A DNA stretch of 64,000 nt from Buddleja alternifolia (lineage: Eukaryota; Streptophyta; Magnoliopsida; Lamiales; Scrophulariaceae): positions 2,886,046-2,950,045 of the forward strand of contig CM033393.1 in NCBI GenBank assembly GCA_019426215.1, given 5' to 3'. Shown piece after piece: positions 21,436-31,617 of the stretch. Every line of letters starts with the position of its first letter. The stretch's first letter is position 1. The notes beneath the pieces are model-generated. The model was not told where the DNA came from and did no database searches. It saw only the letters and a list, made by a program, of their open reading frames with translations. A program made the position numbers and the translations under genes.

Positions 21436-23649
21436 CTAATTTCCTTTAGGTACCCATTTTGTTTTGGGTCCTTCTTTGTTAGTGACGTGAATTAGATTTT
21501 TCGGAACCCATATTTGCCTTATCTTCACTATGGGAGAAAGATTGGCCTTCTTGGGTTTCGTTTTCAGTTGCATACCTTTTCTAGATGTATAGAAATATCC
21601 TTGATTATAGTGATAATCATAATCGTATTCACAATTATCATAGTGTTGATAATATGAACTGGATTGTTTTGGATATGGACGTTTGATTCTGTTTGGTACT
21701 AGCTTAGGATGCACTTTTGGTGCGGGACGCTTAACGTTTGATTCACTGGCAGAAAATATCTCCTTAGCTTTTTGAGCGTTTGGATATATTTTCTTTTGTG
21801 AGACATTCACTTTGGTCTTTCCTTTGCTTGAGTCAATGTTGACTTTATCATTAGCTTTTGTACCAGTATTTGTTGATTCATTCAGCGTTTGTCTGATTGA
21901 ACTTTCTTCAACAAAGATTACACCTTTTCCTTTGTTGATTGTTGTAACATTGGACGCTTTGGCTTTATAACTGAATTTATCAAAACCTAGACCGGTCTTT
22001 TCACCAAATGCCCTGGTTACTTTAGTCACATTATCTAGCGTTCTAGACGCTTTTGATAATGAAGAGATAAGCTGCTCTGATTTGGCAAGTTTAGCGACCA
22101 TTTCAGCTTCTCTTTTGACTATTATATCAAGATCACCTTTTAGCTGAGTAATTTCACTCTCGAGTGATTGGTTTTTCTCAATGCACTGTTGCTGAATTTG
22201 CAACTCTGCTTTGAGCGTTAAGTTATCACTTCTGAGTGTTGAAATAATACGATGGTGATTTTGGAATAATTGGGTGGCATCTTGACAATCTGTATAATAT
22301 TCCTTTACTTTGTCAAGTAATTCATCATAAGAGAGAGGATGATACAGATCAGTGGTTACCTCAGATGGTACGTCGTTAGATGCTTCATTTTCTCTTGCCA
22401 TGAGACAAATGAATGCTGAGTCCTTTGATGGTTCATCATCGCTGCTTTCATCTGATGATTCCAAGTCCTCTTCAGGCGTATAGAGAGGTTCTGATTCTGC
22501 TAGCAAGCCTTGTTGTCTCAGGTTGCTCCTGAATTGGTTTCTATCCGTGTGATCTTGCTTTGTAGGTTTAGACACATTTGGATATGGGCAATTAACTTGG
22601 AAATACCCTGGTCTCCTGCAGTTGTAACAAAGATTGGTCTTCATCTTTTGTTCGTTTGTTAATCTTGTGGATCGTTGGTTTAACGCTGCAGGCGCTGAGA
22701 GATCTTGCTGAGAAGGAGTTTGATATTGAATTGGCGCTAGGGAGGAGGACGCAGGATAGTGAGGCGCTTGATATTGTGGTTGTATTTGAGGAAGCGCTTG
22801 ATATGAACTTTGTCCTGGGTGCTTAGGACTGTTTCCCTTCTTTTCATATTTCAGGAATTTCCTGAATCTATTTAGAAGCGCCAGTTCTTCTTCCTCACTT
22901 ATGTCCGAACCTTTTTCTTTGATAGGTTTTCCTTTGATTGATGCCATTAGCGCTCCAGATTCGATCACTGGATTACTTACTGCATCACTGGCCGAATTCA
23001 GCTCAAACTCAAATGCTTTGAGTTCTGAAAAAGCATCTTCTGGAGTTAGGCTGGCCAGATTGTTTGATTCTCTCATTGCAGTTGTTTTCATCAGGAATCT
23101 GCTTGGAAGACTCCTAAAGATTTTGACCACCGTTTCTCGATTTTGTAGCTCCATACCCAGAGATGTTAGTTCAGTGACAAGGGTTGTAAACCTCATGTCT
23201 AATTGCTCTAACGTCTCATTAGGTAGCATCTTGAAGCCGTTGAATTTTTCTTTGGCAATTGATAATTTGTTTTTCTTTATTTGTGCTGAGCCACCACAAA
23301 TAGTAGCCAACTTATCCCAAATTTCTTTAGTTGTATTGCATGATTTGACTTTGTTGAATAAGTTGTCATTGTCACCAATGGCTGTGTATAATGCATTCCG
23401 ACCGACATTGTCCAGATTGGCTCGTCGACGCTCATCGGTGGACCATTCTTGTTTGGGCTTCTCCACATAACCGTCAGGTGTTTCTCCTGTGGCTTCGGGC
23501 GCTCTGGTGATAACTTTGTATATTTTGATTGGCCCATCTGAAATGATATCACACATTTCATCATCACATGAACACAAATAAGTAAACGCTTTGACCTTCC
23601 AAGAGTCATAATTTGACTCGGTCAACTTGGGAACTTTAGAAAATGCCAT
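21436..23649 (-). CDS. gag: Copia Gag polyprotein, second copy (open frame)
   Basis: A 737-codon frame typical of SIRE-type Gag. The N-terminal part carries a retrotransposon gag/UBN2-like helical domain (about residues 1-230). A zinc-knuckle region lies near residues 342-356, and a coiled-coil-prone stretch at about 455-535. The C-terminus is basic and Tyr-rich, ending KWVPKGN. The zinc knuckle reads CYNCRRPGYFQVNC: the usual histidine is tyrosine, which should weaken zinc and RNA binding. Gag normally coats element RNA in cytoplasmic particles. The TAG stop is followed 14 nt later by the pol ATG in another frame, so this copy has no Gag-Pol fusion. Identical to 31,618-33,831. Confidence 0.88.
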   Translation of the reverse strand: MAFSKVPKLTESNYDSWKVKAFTYLCSCDDEMCDIISDGPIKIYKVITRAPEATGETPDGYVEKPKQEWSTDERRRANLDNVGRNALYTAIGDNDNLFNKVKSCNTTKEIWDKLATICGGSAQIKKNKLSIAKEKFNGFKMLPNETLEQLDMRFTTLVTELTSLGMELQNRETVVKIFRSLPSRFLMKTTAMRESNNLASLTPEDAFSELKAFEFELNSASDAVSNPVIESGALMASIKGKPIKEKGSDISEEEELALLNRFRKFLKYEKKGNSPKHPGQSSYQALPQIQPQYQAPHYPASSSLAPIQYQTPSQQDLSAPAALNQRSTRLTNEQKMKTNLCYNCRRPGYFQVNCPYPNVSKPTKQDHTDRNQFRSNLRQQGLLAESEPLYTPEEDLESSDESSDDEPSKDSAFICLMARENEASNDVPSEVTTDLYHPLSYDELLDKVKEYYTDCQDATQLFQNHHRIISTLRSDNLTLKAELQIQQQCIEKNQSLESEITQLKGDLDIIVKREAEMVAKLAKSEQLISSLSKASRTLDNVTKVTRAFGEKTGLGFDKFSYKAKASNVTTINKGKGVIFVEESSIRQTLNESTNTGTKANDKVNIDSSKGKTKVNVSQKKIYPNAQKAKEIFSASESNVKRPAPKVHPKLVPNRIKRPYPKQSSSYYQHYDNCEYDYDYHYNQGYFYTSRKGMQLKTKPKKANLSPIVKIRQIWVPKNLIHVTNKEGPKTKWVPKGN

Positions 23650-23743
23650 GAAGAATTTTAAAGTAATTTTGAAGCGACTATATAAAAAAGATGGATCTGA
23701 ACAAGCAGTTACGCTTGGAAACGCTTAGGTTTCAACTTCAACC

Positions 23744-23755
23744 GCTCTGATACCA
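23744..23755 (-). other. Primer-binding site (initiator tRNA-Met), second copy
   Basis: TGGTATCAGAGC on the minus strand, 2 nt from the LTR edge at 23,758. Its sequence also forms part of a 10-bp inverted repeat with the LTR end (23,750-23,759 and 23,767-23,776). Confidence 0.9.
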
Positions 23756-23757
23756 CT

Positions 23758-25518
23758 TGTTGGTCCCAAGTGGTATACGAAAGGGTCTAGAAGGGGGGGG
23801 GGGGTTGAATAGACCCTGAAGTCTTTTTCGACTTCGTAAAAATTCGTATCACTTTGAAGTATTTGAACGCTTGACAGGTTTAAGCGCTGGATGTGACGCT
23901 TGAGAAACGTTAACTTAGACTCGGTGATTTCAACGCTTACCAAAGTAGGGCAGAGTTTAGTCACTAAATCAGAGTTAGCACAGCGGAAGTATTTTATAGC
24001 TTAGCGTTCAGTTAATTAATCGAAAGTAGTTACTTAGTTGTTTTAAGACTTTATCAGAATGTATGCAGTATGAATAGTAAAGCAGTAAAACAATGAATGC
24101 TTAAAGAGGTAAATGACACAAGATATTTGTAAGGTTCACTGGGTGATGTAATCCCAGCTACGTCCTTCTTCTCCTTTTATCAGGGAGGTTTTTCCACTAT
24201 GATGATTATCGAAGAGTCACACAGAGACTTCTACAAGATAGAGGGAGATTGGATATGATCTTGGAACTCCTTGGTCACACAGATTTCAGCTCCACTAAAG
24301 ATCTTCTATCCCCTTGCTTCTTTCACTCAGAAATGGTGCAAGTTACTCTTGATCTCGGAACTCCTTGGTCACACAGATTTCAGCTCCAATAGAGATCAAC
24401 TTCAACAAGCTTCTTTTACACAAAAATATTGCTTGCAAGTCAACCAGCTTTCTCACTCAGATGAAAGGTGTTGATGGTTTTGGTCACGGGTTTGTTTGTT
24501 TTTGGAAAGTTCAAACAACTTGGGGATATCTCAATGGTAGTATAGGTTCTTCTTAACAAGAGATTTGAGATATGGGTGACTGTCTCTGGAATATTTGTGA
24601 AAAGCTTATATGGATATTTGGCTATGATTTTTAGTAAGCTTTTCTTTCAACAAGGTAGGTATTTTTGTGTGTGTCACTTTTCCATCGTTTTACTTGTTTG
24701 TTGAAAGATCTATTTATAAGGTATTGGTGGTTTTTGTCCGTTTGACTCGGTTGGAGTCTCGTTTCCCCAAACATTCCTTGAGTTCAGACATTTCTAACTT
24801 TGGGTATATTTAATTGGTTAGGCATGGTCTTGGTTTCATAAATCTGACAGTCTAGGTCAAAGATATGGCTTGCCCATAAGTTATAGTGCTTATATTTTAA
24901 TAGCACTTATCCGATTTTTAATGCATCTTGTCTTATTTCCGTTGGAAATAATTCGTCCGTTTGATTCATGCATTTTTTAAGTCTTTGGATGGTTTTGGGT
25001 CTGAATTCTTTTTCAGGTTACGTTCTTTGTAGGTTGTGTTGGTTTAACCCTTTTGGACGCTTGCTGAAGAGAATAGTTATTCTCGTGTATTGGACAGACG
25101 CTTGGACTGATCCTGAATTTCAGACGCTTACTCTTCAATCTTGTCTTGATAGTCTCACTGAGAATTCCGTCATTTCACTTGATGTTGAGTATTCGGCCTG
25201 AGTTATCCATTCGTAGTTTGAGCACTGGGATAATCCCTAAAGCGTTTGACGGACGCTTCAAGATATCTTTATCCATTGTAGCTTTAGACGCTTGATCTTC
25301 ACCTTCATCACTTGGTAGACTCACCTAGAATTTTCCTAAGTGTTTTAGTGTCACATACTTAGTCTAAGGAATTCTACAAAGATGAATACTATAAGCCTAA
25401 GATAAATAAGCTTTCAGGTACTTATACATAACATTCTATGAAAGCTTTTACACTTTTCGGAGTCTAACAGAAAGTCCTATTTGTCATCATCAAAACATCT
25501 AATATGAAATTCCTAACA
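23758..25518 (-). repeat. Ty1/copia 5' LTR, 1,761 bp
   Basis: TGTTGG...CTAACA, lying next to the PBS and so the 5' LTR in element orientation. It is followed by the target duplication GGACA at 25,519-25,523. It resembles LTR 463-2,224 closely (roughly a dozen differences by eye), which suggests a young insertion. It is duplicated at 33,940-35,699 with one base missing in that copy. Confidence 0.92.
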
Positions 25519-26754
25519 GGACAGTTATCAGTTAACGCTGAAGTAGCTGGCCAAATTCAACGAGCTGATTTGGACATTGTCCAGAATTCGATTAACGAGA
25601 CAACGTATGCCATGACTTCGTTATGGAATACTCTTACAGGACCAGTTCGAAAAGCATCACCTTCTGTAGTTGCTCGAGAATTGAGAGAGCAGGACTCCAA
25701 ACCTGCGTTTAGAGAACGGGACTCTATACCTGGAGTAGTGGATTCCAATACCACTTGCACAAGTCCTTTCTCAGACTCTGAGAAAAAGGAAAATGTTGAA
25801 TAAGAAGAAGCGCAAGCTCTTACTAGTTCAAGTCAACCCACCACCTCTGGGGTTAAAGAGGGAGAGATTAATCTTAGGCCATAGACAGGCACTTCTAAGA
25901 TTAATACTAACTCGATTAATTTACATTGGCAGGGTTACCATCATTCTTGGGAAAAATTAATCTCAAGAAAAGGAATAAATCCGAATAAATCCTTGATAGA
26001 AATATCGGGGAAATATCCTAGGATTTGGATGAAGGAAGGATCTAAGCCAGAGGAGGTCCGAGAATGGTATGATTTTGGGGCTTTAGCTTCAATACATACT
26101 ATGTCACCAGGTTTTCCGGAAATATCTAAGCTTCCGGATTGGATTACAAGTGCCGTGTATGATTCATGGCAAAATAATCAGCACCTCAAACGAGGCGATA
26201 TTCTGGAGCTAAAGTTTATATCGGCAGCACCAGAAATAGCAGGAAAAGGGTCTCATCCAGTGTTTCATTTTATTAAGTTACAGAGACCAGACATGGCGGC
26301 CTATACCAGAATTAAGGTTGCAACAGAGGAATCTCCATTGGTTAGCACTATCAATGAAGATGACATTTCCACCAGGAGAGCATGGGGAATGTGGGTCTGT
26401 CTTACAGAGATGGACAAAGTCACGTATCCATTCAAGATATTCTCTAATACAACGAATGGATCGTTCCTGTTAAATTCCATGACAGGGAAAAGTACTGATT
26501 TCGCAGAAAAGCTTTTTGAACAAAAAAGGACGCTTATTTGGGAAAACAAGTTGCCAGCAACAGACGCGACCAGGAAGAAAGCCTGCAACATGATGCATGT
26601 TGATCTATGGCATAACAGGGAGTGTTCTAGTTGCCAGTTTCAAGAGAAACCCTTATTCGGCACCAGAATACGGGTCACCAAGGTAAAACCCGAATCTGAC
26701 AAAGCTAAGGGTAAAAGGAAAGTTTACCCCAAGGGTTTTCCCAAACCCAAGTAA
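25519..26754 (+). pseudogene. Endogenous pararetrovirus ORF2, 3' part
   Basis: Continues the frame that opens at 377, after the retrotransposon. It is interrupted by TAA at 25,801-25,803 and TAG at 25,882-25,884. The last ~253 codons (25,993-26,754) are open and end in a Lys-rich tail (KAKGKRKVYPKG). A CQF/HNRECSSC cluster near the end could be a small metal-binding motif. No known enzyme motif is visible. The position after RNase H and ahead of the viral promoter fits the uncharacterised ORF2 of florendoviruses. Both stops also occur in the duplicate at 35,700-36,935, so they predate the duplication. Confidence 0.65.
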
Positions 26755-27470
26755 AAGGATGTAAACGACAAAGGCGGCCAAACAATTAGGCGCATCAACC
26801 GGGAATCACTCATGTGATTGATTAAAGGTTACAACTGTACCAAAAGACAGCTGTTAAAGTCAAGGTGTGGCAGACAAAGTGGCAAACACTAGGGTCCACA
26901 CGCATGTGAAAGAATCTTGACAGCAAAGCAATGATGTCAAGAAAATTGTACAACTTTGGAATCCGCATTTGGAATCCGAGGTCTGAGGCTATAAAAGGAG
27001 AGCTCAGAAGCAGATGAAGATCATCAGAAATTTTCTTCAACTCTTCAAAATTTACAAATCTAGCAAAACAGCAAATTTGTAATCTTTCTTTTATAGTTTT
27101 AATATACGAGTGTATGGGGGTTTCCCCAATTATAAGTCCTCTCATGAGAGGCTAAAGGTTTTCTCCTCCAATAGCGGAGTAGAATAATATCATGTAATTT
27201 AATTTTCTGTTTTCATCAATAAAATAAAGGCTTTTGCACAACCTCTGTTTTCCGAAATTTATTAAATTTTATTTTGAAAAACCTTTCTTTGCCCAAAGAT
27301 AGAAAACGAAATTAGGGTTGTGCTGGGTATCATTGAAGGAACTGAGTACTGCGAACCACCTGCTGCGGTTGTGTGGTTGGTCGTGAGTCGCTTGTACCGG
27401 CTTGCCGTAAAACCGAGGACTCAGAATACCCGAGCAGAAGGTATAGAATTATGAAATTTTACTATTTTTC
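26755..27470 (+). promoter_or_regulatory. Pararetrovirus intergenic region: promoter and RNA leader/terminator
   Basis: No ORF. A TATA box (TATAAAA, 26,990-26,996) lies 240 bp after ORF2, and AATAAA occurs at 27,218-27,223. A terminally redundant viral RNA would start near 27,020 and end near 27,240. Downstream sequence up to about 27,470 (ACCGGCTTGCCG region) probably still belongs to the viral leader; the exact viral edge is not visible. It recurs at 36,936-37,650. Confidence 0.6.
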
Positions 27471-28023
27471 GGAAGCATGTTGGGCCTGATTTTATCGTTT
27501 ATCATTAATTGAAATCTTCTAGTTAAAAAAAAACCTAATGCAATAAGATTTATCATAAGGGATAAAATTATTAGTTATAAAATGTTTAGGGGGTTTTCTA
27601 TAATATAAAGAAGTAAGGGACTAAAATCCAAATAGTGGAATTGGACAAAGACGACATGTTAAATGACGTTTTGTACTAGTTTAATAATTGATTTCAAATT
27701 GTATTATTTTGAGAAACTTTTATATTATTTGTATTATTTTATTAAAAAACCCGATCTTTTCTAGTATGTTTTTACAAGTAATACCAAGGAGATTCTTGGT
27801 GCCGACACATGTAATCATTACTTGTCTTCACATTTCGATCAATGAAAATTTTTAGTCGGCTTCCGATTTTCCTCAACGCATCATATCTTATGATACTAAA
27901 GATATGATAATCTCTTTATTTCCCCTATGGCCATCAACTTACTCTTTTTTCTCTCTCTCTTTGTTCCTTTGCCATGTGTGTAGTTGCAAATTTGCTACAT
28001 AAAGTGCTTACTTTGTAGAGATG
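27471..28023. other. AT-rich host-like DNA, no gene seen
   Basis: Low-GC sequence without coding signal between the viral remnant and a MITE. It includes an inverted AAGATATGAT/ATCATATCTT pair near 27,884-27,912. Confidence 0.4.
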
Positions 28024-28026
28024 CTA

Positions 28027-28597
28027 GGGCTGTGTTTGTTTGTGTTTTCTTAGCCACGTTTTTATTTTCATTTTCATTTGAAAATGAAAATACACAATTT
28101 ACACTATTTTTCAACTAAAAATATATATATTTTCATTTTCACTTTCACATTATCCAATAACTATCTTTTACTTTACCAATTCACACTCAACTTTTTCTTT
28201 CTCTCACATCTCCTTCTAAAAATTTATTTTTTTGTCAATAATTGTGTGCGATAAATGGAGAAAAATACATTGTATTAACCTTTCTAGGCGTGTGCACATT
28301 TTAAAACCCCCATTTTGGATATTTTTAGTGTTTTATTTGAGGCCAATTTTTGTCATTTTTACTTACAAGTATATTTAATCAAGATAATATTATCTATTAT
28401 TTTATCTATACTATATATATAATCATTACTTTTAACTAATTCAATCATTTCACACATCATCAAATCATCAATTCCAACTATTTTTAGAAACACAATCAAA
28501 CATGCCGTTATTTTCACACAAAAATAAAAAAACTAATTTTCAATACGTTTTAAAAAATGACGGTTGAAAATGAAATAAAAACACATCCAAATAGAGC
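28027..28597. mobile_element. Tourist-like MITE, 571 bp
   Basis: Ends are imperfect inverted repeats: GGGCTGTGTTTGTTTGTG on the left, and GCTCTATTTGGATGTG read inward from the right. CTA occurs directly outside both ends (28,024-28,026 and 28,598-28,600), fitting a 3-bp PIF/Harbinger target duplication. The interior is AT-rich, non-coding and self-complementary near the left end (ATTTTCATTT/AAATGAAAAT). Confidence 0.6.
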
Positions 28598-28673
28598 CTA
28601 GGACTCGATGCATTACAAATTCATCATTTCACTTTATTCAGATCATAGTATTAGTTATAATGTGATTTAAATA

Positions 28674-29012
28674 TAGGGCTGTAGCGAGCCGAGCTCGAGC
28701 TAACCCGTGCAAATTTATATGCTCGAGCTCAATCTCATCGAGCCCATTTCTTTTGAGCTCGAGCTCCAGGCAAACGAGGAAAGCTCGAGCTCGGTTCATT
28801 GGCTCATTCGAGCTAGAGCCGAGATTAAGCTCGACTCATTTGCTAGTTTGAGCTCGAGCCAAACTCGAGATTTTGGCTCGTTGCAAGCTCGAACAATTTT
28901 TTTCCATTGAGTGCACATATATTTTAAATTTTGAGATTTGAACAAAAACTACGCAAAGACAAACGGATAACGGTAAGCACTCGGGTCATCAGCAGAGACG
29001 AGAACTTGAAGA
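28674..29012. mobile_element. hAT-like GAGCTCGAGC-rich element, truncated by duplication junction
   Basis: Left end TAGGGCTGTAGCGAGCC followed by ~220 bp full of GAGCTCGAGC and its variants. It is cut at 29,012 by the duplication junction. The full element is present at 38,856-39,746. Confidence 0.65.
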
Positions 29013-29018
29013 ATCCTG
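29013..29018. other. Tandem-duplication junction with filler bases
   Basis: The hAT-like element sequence ending GAACTTGAAGA runs into ATCCTG and then into copia RT sequence (GTGATATCAA, as at 18,837). Five to six bases match neither parent. This is the typical scar of non-homologous end joining. Confidence 0.8.
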
Positions 29019-31603
29019 GTGATATCAATTTTCTTTCCATTATCGTCTCTATCTAGCTTAAGCGTTTGGCTCATTGGAATTTTTGAAGGTGATGCATTTT
29101 CCATACCAAATTTCTTGATCATATCTCTAGTATATTTAGTTTGATTTATGAATATGCCATTAGGGAGTTGTTTAACTTGTAATCCTAGGAAGAAAGTTAA
29201 TTCACCCATCATGCTCATTTCAAATTGATCTTGCATCATTTTCGAAAATTTCTCACATAGACGCTTATTGGTAGATCCAAATATAATATCATCAACATAA
29301 ATTTGAACTAGGAGAATATCTTCATTATGGGTAATTTTGAATAACGTTGTGTCAACGCTGCCTTTTGAAAAGCCTTTACCTATAAGGAAGATAGAGAGAG
29401 TGTCATACCATGCTCGTGGTGCTTGTTTAAGACCATAGAGTGCCTTGTCCAATTTGTAAACCATGCTTTTCCCATGGTTGTTGATGAATCCTGGTGGTTG
29501 CTCCACATATACTTCTTCTTGGAGTTTACCATTCAGAAATGCACTCTTTACGTCCATTTGATACACTGTAAATTTGTTAAATGCTGCAAACGCTAGAAAC
29601 ATGCGGATTGCTTCAAGTCGGGCAACTGGAGCGTATGTTTCATCAAAGTCGATGCCCTCTTCTTGACAGTATCCCTGAGCTACGAGTCTGGCTTTGTTTC
29701 TAATCACAATCCCATTCTCATCCATTTTGTTTCTATAGACCCATCTAGTTCCAATGACCCCTTGGTGGGTTGGTCTTGGTACTAGCGTCCATACCTTATT
29801 TCTTTCAAATTGGTTTAGCTCTTCTTGCATGGCTTCTATCCAACTTGGATCGTTAAGCGCTTCATCCACTTTCTTTGGTTCCATTTGAGATAGGAAGCTT
29901 GCAAACATGGCCTCATTTATTGTAGCGGCTCTCGTTCTAACGGGTGCTCCAATATCTCCAATAATTAGTTCTGGTGGATGGTCTCTGAGCCATTTTCTGT
30001 CTGGTTGGAATGAGTTAAGGGATTGATCTAACGTTTGATTAAACTGTGTAGGCGCTTGACCAATTCCTTGCGTAGGCGCTTCAGTGTTTGTAGATTGAAT
30101 TTGCTCTTGATGAACATTCCCTTCATGATCATCAGCGTTTCTTGCAATGTCATCGTTGATGTCTTTACGAGTAGTCTTAGGATTAGGTATAATGATTTCA
30201 TTATCTTCATCAATATCACTATCATCACACAGATTGATTTGTGACGCTTGTTGAGATAAATCTTCAATTCCTGCATCATTAATATTAACCTTACTCGGTT
30301 CTTGGTTAGCATCATCAAACACAACATGAATGTATTCTTCAACCTTCGATTTGATCTTATTTAAGATGCGAAAACTCTTTCCATTTTTGGCGTATCCTAG
30401 AAAGATTCCTTCATCTGCTTTAGGATCAAATGTCTTTAGGCTTTGAGAACTATTGTTATGAATGAAACATTTTGAACCAAATACATGAAAGTATGAAACA
30501 TTCGGCTTACGTCCCTTTCATAACTCATATGGAGTCTTTTCATGTTGCTTGTTGATCATACACCGGTTCTGAGTGTAGCAAGCAGTGTTAATAGCTTCGG
30601 CCCACAACCTTTGAGGCAGCTTAGACTCGGCTAACATAGTCCTAGCGGCTTCTTTAAGCGTTCTGTTCCGCCGTTCAGCAACTCCATTTTGTTGAGGTGT
30701 TCTAGGTGCTGAATACTCATGAAGTATTCCAAAGTCTTTACAAAATTTCTCAACAATATGGTTAGTAAATTCAGTTCCTCTATCACTTCTAATTCTTGTT
30801 ACTTTTAGATCTTTTGAGTTTTGTAGTTGACGAATTAGAGAGGTGAGCTTGGCACTAGTTTCATCTTTAGATGCTAGAAATTCTACCCATGTATAGCGTG
30901 AAAAATCATCAACTGTTACTAGTGAATACTTTTTACCACTAACGCTCATGATTTGAATAGGACCAAACAAATCTAAATGTAGTAATTCAAGTATTCGAGA
31001 GGTCGATAGATGAAGCTTCTTCTTAAAGGATGATTTAACTTGTTTACCCATTTGACAGGCATCACATAAGCGATCTTTATTAAAGGAACCTTTAGGTAAT
31101 CCCTCTACGAGATTTAGAGATATTAATTGAGAGATTGTTTTGAAATTGAGGTGATTCATTTTTCTGTGCCATAACCAACCTAATTCGTTTTGATTCTTAG
31201 CTACGAAACATGTAGAGTTGTTATCTAATGTTGAATCCCAATCTACTAAGTATACATTGTTTGTTCTTCTTCCTTTTAATTTGGTAGATCCTGTCTTAAC
31301 ATCGATTATCTCGCACAAGTCACTAGAAAATTTAATCTCAAAGCCTTTATCACAGAATTGACTTATGCTTAGGAGATTATGTTTAAGACCCTCAACATAG
31401 TATACATCATTGATCATGATGTTCCCCCTATGCATGATACCTATACCTTTAGTTTTACCTTTAGAATTATCACCGAATATAACTTGAGGACCATTGGTTG
31501 CACGATAGTTGATCAAGAGATCCTTTGATCCAGTCATGTGTCTCGATGATCCACTATCTATGTACCATACTAAAGCGTCGGTGTTGGCTCTAGGTACCTG
31601 CAT
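29019..31603 (-). pseudogene. pol: Copia pol, third copy (duplicate), truncated in RT/RNase H
   Basis: Duplicate of 18,837-21,421 and the cleanest pol in the window. Protease, integrase and RT run in one frame from the ATG at 31,603 with a single TGA at 30,518-30,520. That codon follows ...TPYEL in integrase and is TGG in the left copy. Catalytic motifs visible are DSGS, HRKMNH/CDAC, DLFG, SDRG, NGVAE and YVDD. The frame is cut at 29,018 before RNase H, then runs ~23 codons into unrelated DNA and stops at 28,949. It could make neither RNase H nor the env-like protein. Confidence 0.88.
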
Positions 31604-31617
31604 TCAAAAGGGCAGAT

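Noticed and set aside
22901..23470. 189-codon plus-strand ORF (also 33,083-33,652)
   Set aside because: Antisense shadow of the gag frame; no family resemblance.
27329..27345. GGGTATCATTGAAGG as the pararetrovirus tRNA-Met primer site
   Set aside because: It shares only GTATCA with the expected TGGTATCAGAGC, so I could not support it.
28707..28910. 67-codon ORF in the hAT-like element (also 38,889-39,092)
   Set aside because: Translation of GAGCTCGAGC palindromic repeats, not a gene.
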